DNA of 21,554 nt from Gonium pectorale (taxonomy: Eukaryota; Chlorophyta; Chlorophyceae; Chlamydomonadales; Volvocaceae): contig LSYV01000007.1 in NCBI GenBank assembly GCA_001584585.1, forward strand, positions 1,736,043-1,757,596, in the 5' to 3' direction. A program made the translations under genes and the position numbers. Under the pieces are notes generated by a model, which did no database searches, was not told where the DNA came from, and saw nothing but the letters and a program-made list of their open reading frames with translations. Shown here one piece after another: positions 10,373-18,700 of this stretch; positions within the stretch are counted from its first letter, which is position 1; each line of letters begins with the position of its first letter.

Positions 10373-13300
10373 CTATCCAGAGTCGGAAGAGGAGGAGCCG
10401 CGGGACGCAGCGCGGTTCCGCAGCAGATTAGCCAGGCGGTCCAGCGCGCTCGCGTTGTCGCCCGCCGGCACGGCCAGCGCCGCCGCCACCTGGTCGCGAG
10501 CCTGGCGGGCGGCGTTGAGCAGCTCCGCGGCGTTCTGGCCGGAGCCCAGCTGCGCATGACACCGGGCGGTTGGTCATTGTCAGCAGGCACTGTTTGAACG
10601 GGCTTGAGATGTTTCCATTGAGGCAGATTAGACAGGTGCGCGCGCGAGGCGAATGATGTGCAAGGGGGCAGAGAACCCGGCAATCTGACGTGCGGCGCAT
10701 CGCATTCACCAACTGCCGCCCCACTTGGCGCATGCCGATAAATTCTCGATATCAGCAATCAACGCACGCTGTGCGCTTCCACCCAGCGCACCCTGTTGCC
10801 GAACTCGGTGACGCGGTCAATGATGGCTTGCAAGTTCTTGCCACTGCCAATTGGGTCCTGCGGCGCGGGAGAGTGTGGCGGTATGCGGGTTGGGGGCTGA
10901 GAGTGCCGTCGGCGGCCTGTAGGCAGAAGCTCTGGAATGCTTGGCACGACCCGCATTAGTGCGCAACGGGCAGTATCGGGGTGCAGACATGCTTGCTGCG
11001 GGACCCCCGTGCTCGGTTGATTCTTGTGGCACAGACGGCCGCCATTGCCCTTACCCGTTTGTCACTGCCGTAATCCGTACCCCAGCGTGCTCGCTCGTCG
11101 AGGGCTGCTGCAAGGTCGCATGTGTGCCGCCCAGGTGTCTTGTATGTGCCTCTTGGGCGCATGCAAGCCCTCCGCTTCTCCGCACATAAGCCACGCCCCC
11201 GCCTATGGACTCACATTGAACACGGCAGTTGGTGTGACCGTGAAGCGGTTGCGCTCCGCCACGTACTCATCGAAAATGATGTTGTAGAGTTCGTTAAAGA
11301 AACGCCTGCAGTTGCAGGTGGGGTGGCGTAAGTAGATACGGTGAAGCAGCTAGAGGCCGGACCGTGCCAGTCTGGAATCGCGAGGGCGGCAGGAGCGGGC
11401 ATGGCAGTTTGTAGGCTCAGCTTCGGTCAACCTGCAACCTGCCGGCAATGACACCGGCTAGGGTCGTAGGGTGCAGGGAAAACAGATACCTGGCTAGCGT
11501 CATGGAAACCAGAAACTATGGTGCACCATGTGCGCAGGGTTGATTGGGGGAAACTCACTGCTCAAATTTGAACGCCCGAATGTACGGGCGCAGAAGCAGG
11601 CCGACCAGGCGAGTCACGTCTCCAAGGCTGCGTCCGGGTTGGCGCAGTACATTTGTGCGGCATGGCGGTGGAAGTGCATCGATGCACACCGGGAAGCAGC
11701 AGGATGCGAGGCATCAGCCGGTGCCCCCGTGCCGCGTCTCGTGACGCTCACGGGCGACCTGGTTGCCTGGCCCCCCACATGCGGGCGCATGCCGGATGTT
11801 CGTGTCCCTACGCCTCCGCCGGGCCCAGCCACACTTAACCCCCGGCCCATTCGGAACGAAGCAGGTTTGCATGGATCCCTACGAGCCCCCCTATTTTCAG
11901 GATTGCCAAGCCACTCGTCAAGCCGAAACACTAGACGGAAGTGCCGTAACCGTGGCCTTGCCGTAATACGTACTTGTATAGCACGCGGTTAAGCGCTATC
12001 TGCAGTGGGTCGTTGGCCCACTGGACCTGGAACGTAAGCGTGGTGAAGCGATACTGTGGGAAGAGGGGCGAGGGAAGGGAACGGGGCGCAGTGTCGGGGT
12101 CGGGGTCAGGTTGCACCCACGGGGGGCAAAGTGGTTGCTGCTTCAGATCCTGGGCGGGCCGCACGCAGTACGGATTGCGGGGTGACTCCGAAACGTGACA
12201 TTGCGCTCTCTCCATGACCGTGTGAGGAAGGCGCTCAGGCGTTTCTACAGCCGTACAGCCATGTAGAACGGCAGAGAGTGTGTCGTGTGAGGCGTTGTCA
12301 CGGACAATGGCTCGCAATGACCCTGCCGGGCATCGTCTGGCAAGAGCGGCGTGGTGCCTGGCGTATAGCGGGTCGACAGTGACCTTTGGCCTCAGATCGT
12401 ACATTGTCGTACCTGAATCCCGTAGAACCAGGAGGTCCATGCGGAGCTGGCGGCCGTCAGGAATTTCACATTGGCTACCTGTGGATATGAGCAGGGTGGC
12501 GGTTTGAAAGTGAGATGGGATGTGTTGCGGGAACGGAGGCAGGGGTTGAAGAAGTTGGGGATGGAGGGATGGAGGCAAGGTCAGCGGCCCGAGCAGGATT
12601 GCGAGATTCGGAGCGATGGATGTCACAAAAAGGAGGCGGTGTGGACGACATGTTGGCCATGCGTCCGACGAAAGGTGAAAGTGCTGTGATTGGATTGTCC
12701 AATGGGTGCCTGAGGAGCGTGTGATTCCATGTCCGTGCCGAGCAGACTATACGGCGGTTTCGTTGACCGCACTCACCTCTCGTGCGCTCCAGTCCTTGAG
12801 AGCCGCCCGCGCAATGACCAGAGCCTGTGGGCGAGCGTGCAGGACGGGATGAAGGCGTGGGTGAACAACATGGCCCCGAAGGGCGTGCGCACACTGGCGG
12901 CAAGCCTTGTCAGAAGGTCTTCCCAAGCACGACCGGCCGTAAGGCTACTGGGTAGGAGGCGCGCCGCAAGGTAGAAACGTCGCGGCTGCGCCAGCTGCTG
13001 CTGGATTTGGAGGAGGATCTCCCCCATGCCCTGTTCCGTCAATGGCCTACTGAGGTCCTGCTGACCGACATCCTGAAACCAGGACTCGCGTCCTTCGCAG
13101 CCCCGCACCTTCTTCACCAACCCACCCGGATCTCTCGCTGAATTTGGGCCAGCTGCGTGTTCATGGATGCGTCCTTGAGCGGCCCCGTCTGGCGGCGGAG
13201 GTAGGCCTGGTAGCGGGCCAACTGCGCGTCGATAGCCTTGGTGGCCCTGCAAGCGGGGGCAGGTCGGCCGACAGGGAGCGCGTGCGGGCGTTGCAGGGAA

Positions 13301-14220
13301 GGGGGAGATGTACCGTAACAAGAGAGCAAGGGCAGCGGGCGCTGAGTGTGGAGTGTAAGGTACTGGGTTAGAGGGCCTGATGGACAGGTGGCGATGCCAG
13401 CGCGTTTTTTACGCTCTGCTATTGTGCTTCGTCTCGGCCCAACACCTGACCGCTGGCACTGCTGCCGCTGTCAGAGACACGCATGTAGAGATACGCACCG
13501 CTTGATGTTGTTTTGTACGGCAGTACCGTACGCCTCGATCGCCACGATGCTGAGCTGGCGCAATGCAATAGCCACCGGGTCTTGGCCGTTCACCACGTAC
13601 GACGCGAAGGCAATGTCGCCAGCGACTGCGCCGCGCACCGCGGCCGTTCCCAGGGCGCCGATGCGGCCCGCGAGGCCCAACGTCCCGCGGGACAGTGGGC
13701 GGGCGCTCGGGAAGCCCGGAATGAAGGTAAAGCCGGGCAGCGGGCCACCTGGGAGCGGGAGCAGGGTCAGAGGCGGAGAAAGTGCGCTGCTGTTACGCGG
13801 GGCGTTGGTGCGGCGCGCGGGCTGGGGCAGGGGTGCCCATATGCTAGTCAGCACTGCCTGGAGAAAAGAATGGAGCAGGACGCCTCGATGGCTTGCGCTC
13901 GTAGTTCTCAGACAGGCGCCTGCTCACGGCACGCGCAGCACGTACGCTGCGTCACACGCAATCGCCCCCCGAGACCCACCCAGCACTGCCTGCATCAGCT
14001 TGCGCGAGCCCGCCTCCCCGGGCAGCTCGTCGATGGGCAGCTCGTCCAGGGTGGGCCCGGTGCTGAAGCCGGACGACGCGTCGCCGAACTGGTCATGTGG
14101 CGTGCCCACGAACTCGTGGATGGTGTGTTGGGAGGGCTCCGTCATGCTACGGGCCTGGTCCGCCAGCGCGAGCAGCGCCAGCAGCGCCAGCACGCACGCG
14201 GCGTTGGGTTGTCCGCCCAT
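10373..14220 (-). CDS. gene A: secreted helical protein of unknown family, 402 residues, 10 exons
   Basis: Exons in transcript order: 14220-13980, 13748-13499, 13246-13126, 12824-12777, 12478-12413, 12053-11974, 11627-11559, 11305-11215, 10857-10792, 10549-10373 (TAG). All nine junctions keep phase. The N-terminus (ACVLALLALLALADQARS) is a clear signal peptide. A short acidic stretch follows, containing DELP twice, then GPLPGFTFIPGF and the body shared with gene B: YVVNGQDPVAIALRQLSI, KAIDAQLARY, VKFLTAASSAWTSWFYGIQ, DVTRLVGLLL, FFNELYNIIF and ERNRFTVTP. The end carries DPIGSGKNL and LGSGQNAAELL exons and a Ser-rich tail with one NAS sequon. Identity to gene B is 14/22 and 18/30 in two of the exons. 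No known domain is recognised. Relative to B, one intron is missing near the 5' end. An acceptor-like CTGAC...TTGCAG sits four bases before the ATG, suggesting a 5' UTR intron. The start is chosen for the signal peptide. It diverges from gene C. Confidence 0.8.
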
Positions 14221-15728
14221 GAGCCTGCAATGTGGGCGACGGATGATGTCAGCGGGTGGGCGCTCCCGCAGAGGCCAGTGGACGGAAGCAGGTACTGGGA
14301 TGGCGTCCTCAAGTGCCCCGTGCGTGCTGTGCAGTAGGAGCCGTTTGGGTATAGAGTGCAGGATCGCGACACTGCAGCATGCACACGGCATGTTCGCGTC
14401 TTCGCAATCTGCTTCACTCAGCGCCGATCCCGAGGATAGCCGACTGGGAACATAACAGCCCCGTGGGTCAACTACCGTACGCCGGCGAGGGGGTCAAAGT
14501 CTGTGGGTCGCCTCGCTCGTGGTCCATGGGCGGTTTGAAATGCCTAGTTCAACTCCACATCATACCTGCCGATCATCTGTATTCGGACTGCCACAGCCGT
14601 GCGCAGGCAATTAGCGCGCACGCATCCACCTGAGTGTTAACGGACGGTCGAGGACGCGACGGCGGCTTGCTCCTTCACTGCCCGCTGCGCTGGTCGTTCA
14701 ATGCCGCGATTGAGCCAAGGCGCGCCTCGGAGCTTGTTGTAAGGTCTGCCGACGGGAGCACTCCTAGTATAGCCTGCGGGTTGTGAAAGATCAGCGCAGC
14801 CCAGCGCGGCTAAGGATCACAACTCTCGTTGGCTGCTGTGCACTGCAAACACAGCCTAGTCACGACGGCGGTGCGTGCCGACGCCGCCCGCCCTATGCCT
14901 CGGCCACTCCGATAGGGCGGATTGCGAACCGACTATGGTACCGCCAACCGCTGCCTGTCGGTGGCTTCGACTCGATACCTTGGTGCCCGAGACCGCTGCC
15001 GCAGCTAATAGAACTGCTTACGTGCTAGGAGGTAAGGGCGCCAGCGGGGCCAGCGGAGCGCGCACCGATGCGTGGGTGCACTGCTGCGGCGGCTGGTAGG
15101 CGGTTCGTGTTCGTGTGAGTCCTAAGCGTCCGCCTCGAAGCCGGCTAATGCAGAGCGAGATCACTTCGCTTGGTGGCGCAAATGCTTAGCAGGGAGTCCG
15201 CAGCGCGTGTACTGCGGGTCTAGGCCGGGTCGCGAGATTCCGTAGGAGCACCGTGGGCGGGGGTCTTGGCCAGGACGAGGGCCCACATGGCCTCCCATCG
15301 TCTTGGCCGGTGCCGGTAATTACTCCAACTCGAGGCAAGGGAAGGGCCTTTTCGTAAAGCTGTGAGGGCCTTTGAGATTGTCGATGAGGCATACCGCAGG
15401 CAGCCGCCAGGGATACTCAGCGGTTTGGCAAAACGGGTACAGCGTACCCGCGCACTTCGGGATTGCCTAGTATTTAGTTGGCGCGACACCGGTCCTAACC
15501 CAATCCTGTGGTTGTCGCGATCCAGCGGGTGGCTTCGGAAACTGCGTTGCCTGCGCGCTTGCTGCAGGGGCCAAGTCCTCCAGGGTTTCAGCGGGGCTCA
15601 TCTTCTCGAAGCTCGGCCCGCCTCGTGGCCCCGAGGCACATCAAACCCGGAGATCAGCCTGAGGCGCAGCTAGGCAGCAGGTGACCCAAGCTCCCAGACT
15701 GGGCAGGCCCAAGGCGGTAACCCCAGCA
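14221..15728. promoter_or_regulatory. divergent intergenic region between genes A and C
   Basis: About 1.5 kb separates two oppositely oriented start codons and holds no coding-like exon, so it should carry both 5' UTRs and both promoters, possibly shared. Near gene A it may include a 5' UTR intron ending at 14225. On the gene C side, TATTTAG at 15471 is a weak TATA-like candidate about 260 bases before the ATG. Nothing else recognisable was seen. Confidence 0.4.
15434..15450. other. perfect short inverted repeat upstream of gene C
   Basis: CGGGTAC and GTACCCG form perfect 7-base arms around the triplet AGC. It lies about 280 bases before the gene C start and just upstream of TATTTAG. It could be a binding site for a dimeric regulator or an RNA hairpin; a chance occurrence cannot be excluded. 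Confidence 0.35.
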
Positions 15729-18700
15729 ATGCCGCGAGGCACGCGGTCTGCCACCCCGCTGACGCGGGCAGCCCTGGCGGGCTGCGCCTCGCTTCTGCTG
15801 GTGCTGCTGCTCCCAAGCTCGTCGCTCGCGCAGCAGCCGCAGGCAGAGGCAGTCGTGAGGTCCGCCGTGGACAGTGCCACTGGCAGCAGCGGAGGTGTCG
15901 CCCCGGGCCCTGCTGCCACTGCAGCAGCAGCCAACACTGCGACCGCCCAGGCCGCGACGGCCAACGCCGCCGCCACCACCGCCAGCAGCACTACCAGCGC
16001 CGGCAGTGCACCTGCTGCGAAGAGCATCCAGGTGGGCGTGGCTTCCCTGTTTCACGTTTTTGGCATGGCGTCCCGTTGTGCGCCCCCGGGGTCCTACATT
16101 GCTGTTCGAGGTTGCGCACCACCTTGTGACACACCAGCATCGCAGTCCCTGTCTGCGCCCCCCGCCCCGACCCACAGGCGGCTTCCTCCCTCTCCCGATC
16201 CCTGGCCCGTCACCGTCTCTCTTTCAAGTCCTCTCCACTCTTGCCCTCGCCACCGGTGGTTTATTTTTGTCCAGCCCTCTGCCGTCCTTCGTCAGGACTT
16301 GCATTCTGCTCTTCCCCGTTGAGTACGCAGATTTACGCGCACGCACCGCCCTTTCTCTCGCGGCTCCGCAGTGCGTCGGCTACACAGCCTCTGGCAACAG
16401 CGCGGTGGCTAGCGAGGGCGGCGACGTGGTGTCCAGCACGCTGCTCGTGGCGGACGAGCTCGGCCCGTCGGTTGGGTATGTGGAGGTTCGCGATCTGCAG
16501 CTTAAGCACGACAAGCTGGGAATGCTGATGGTGGGTGGTGGGTGCGAGAGCCAGGGTCCCATATGGAGGGTCGTTAGTGGGTGGCGGGTGCGAGAGCCAG
16601 GGTCCCATATAGAGGGTTGGTCGTGGGTGGTGGGTACGTCGGGGAGGGGTATGGTGTGTGCGTGGATGCGGGGTCCGCAGCAGGGGTGTCTGTGTGTCGG
16701 GTAAGGGATTACGGCACGGGAAAATGAGCAAGCTCTTCCTTACTCGCCGTACATACTCATCCACACCATGAGTGGGCGTTGGCCAAGATCTGCAAAGTGA
16801 CATCCTGATGGTACGGCCCTACGTCATCATGGACAGGTCTCGCTGTACTGGCTACCGTACGCTGACGAGCTGCCCAGTACGCCGCCCCGCGAGTTGGAGG
16901 ATGTGGCCAACGCAACGTGCATCCTCAAGGCGGCGAGGCTGGTGAGTTCGGCGGCCAGTAAGATGGACTGAGGTTTTGTATGACAGCGAACTGGAAGGTA
17001 CATTAATATGTCACAGACCCCGGCAGGGCGCAGTCGTGGCTCTGATATCCGCTTGCCTGGGCTACCCTCGTGGTCATCTGCTCGTTCACCTCCAGCCCGG
17101 TGCGTTCTGATACTGCATCTGAGCCAAGTTAAGACATGTACTCCGAACGATGGCAGCTCGGAAATGCGGCAGTACGACTCACTCGGCTGGGGCCCCGTGC
17201 TCCTGGGCCTCCGCAGGGCGGCGGAGGCGCCGACATGGCCTCCGTCACCTTTAGCGACGCCACCAACGCCACCCTCGCCTTCAGTACTGCGTCCAACGTC
17301 AGTGGCACCTTCAAGTGAGTGCGACAGGCATTCCTAGACAATCCCTGCTTATCCACCTCCGCTACGTTGTCCACGCGCACCCCGTACGTCACTGTGCATC
17401 GCGGGGGCCCGGCAAAGAAAGCTAGGCATGACAGTACAGGTCCGTCGCCCAGCCCTAGCGCACGCCCACTCGAGTGGGTGTTCCGTACCCTACCTAGGCA
17501 CATCCAGCGTCGTCGCGCACGCCTCCCGCCTCGTCGCGAACGCCTCCCGCCAACGCACCCTCTTCATGCCGCTGCCGCTGCCGCTGCCGCCACTGTCCCA
17601 CGCAGGCCCTCCACGCCCCTGGCCGTCTTCTCCGCCAGCCGCCTGCCCAGCCGCGCGCGCTGGGTGCTGGTGCTGGAGGATGTCGGCACCGAGAGGGAAA
17701 GGTAGGACGGGCGGGGCCGATGCTGGTGCCGGGCCGCGTTCATCGGTCCCTCCCATAAACTCCTCAACCCTCGCAGAGCACCCTCCGAATCTGTCCGTAC
17801 CTAGACTCCACTTGTTTGTGCGCCCCCGCCTGCTCCTCGATCATCTCGAGTGCGTGATCACCGAACCTGCATCGTATGCCCCGGTATGTGGTCACCGCCC
17901 CCGCCTCGTGTCAGTGGGGTCCGCCCGCATTGCCCATTCCCATCACTTCCCCAATCATTCTCCCAGATCGCGTGTCAGACTTATCCGCCTGTGCCGGCCC
18001 GCCCGTGTCGTCCTCCCCGTGCCCTCCGCAAACGCCATGCTCGGGCAGTCGCACCATCACGCTGGAGCGCTGGACGCTGGTCATATGCCCGCCCGCCAAC
18101 GCCAGCCTGCCGCCGCAGCTGCGCGACAGCATGGTGCGTCGCACTGCGGCGCAGCGGGCTCGCTGGCTGCAGCCATGATGGGGTGCTCCTTAGCTTCACG
18201 GTCTTCGCGGCTGCCCGCCTGGCCTTCAATGCTCCGCTGCAACCGGAGCCTCAGTCACTCCTGAACCAAGCACTTCCCCAACCTAACCGTTCCGCCCACA
18301 CCTGTTGACTCCTCAGGCTCAGCAAGCCGGCGGTTTCAACTTCCTGGCTGGCGGCGGGGCCGGCCTCTTCGGCGCGGCCCTCCCCGGCCCGATCGTCCCC
18401 ACCCCCGGCACGCTGGTGACTGTCACCTCTACAACCACCTTCAAGACCTACTCGGAGCTCGCGGACGATGCAGTGGATGGTGCGTCCCCCTCTGTAATAA
18501 AGCGATTTATGGGGAACCAATGATGCCGCCCCATCCAACGAAGCCAAGGATAGAGCGACCACGGGCGGGAAAGCGCGTGGGCGGATCCAGTTGGAACGAT
18601 CGTCGGCTGTTCGTAGTAGGTTGGAGGCAGAGCGTATGGTTCTGTTGGTACACTTAGAGGAAGCGTGTTGGCCTTCTCGGCTTTCTGGCCGATCCGACCG

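Larger units (their letters stand above)
16372..18133 (+). other. P (Homo B) domain of gene C, spread over five exons
   Basis: After splicing, residues about 118-268 follow the beta-sandwich pattern of the proprotein convertase P domain. SSTLLVAD and GYVEVRDLQLKHDKLGMLMV match the region that in the family reads H-x-x-x-G-D-L. SVTFSDATNATLAF and SGTFKPSTPLAVF match the GTYRPxxPLSAF segment. ARWVLVLEDVGTE and LERWTLVIC match the paired GxWxLxVxD and WxLxI strands (Trp241 and Trp262). The Asp of GDL is Met152 here. Sequons at Asn179, Asn206, Asn216 and Asn271 suit a secreted glycoprotein. In kexin and furin this domain stabilises the adjacent protease; here it follows only a low-complexity linker. 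Confidence 0.75.

Noticed and set aside
13346..14455. Open frame of 369 codons on the plus strand
   Set aside because: It lies antisense to gene A exons 1 and 2, whose minus-strand frames have a signal peptide, splice sites and a paralog. Long antisense frames are expected opposite GC-rich coding exons.
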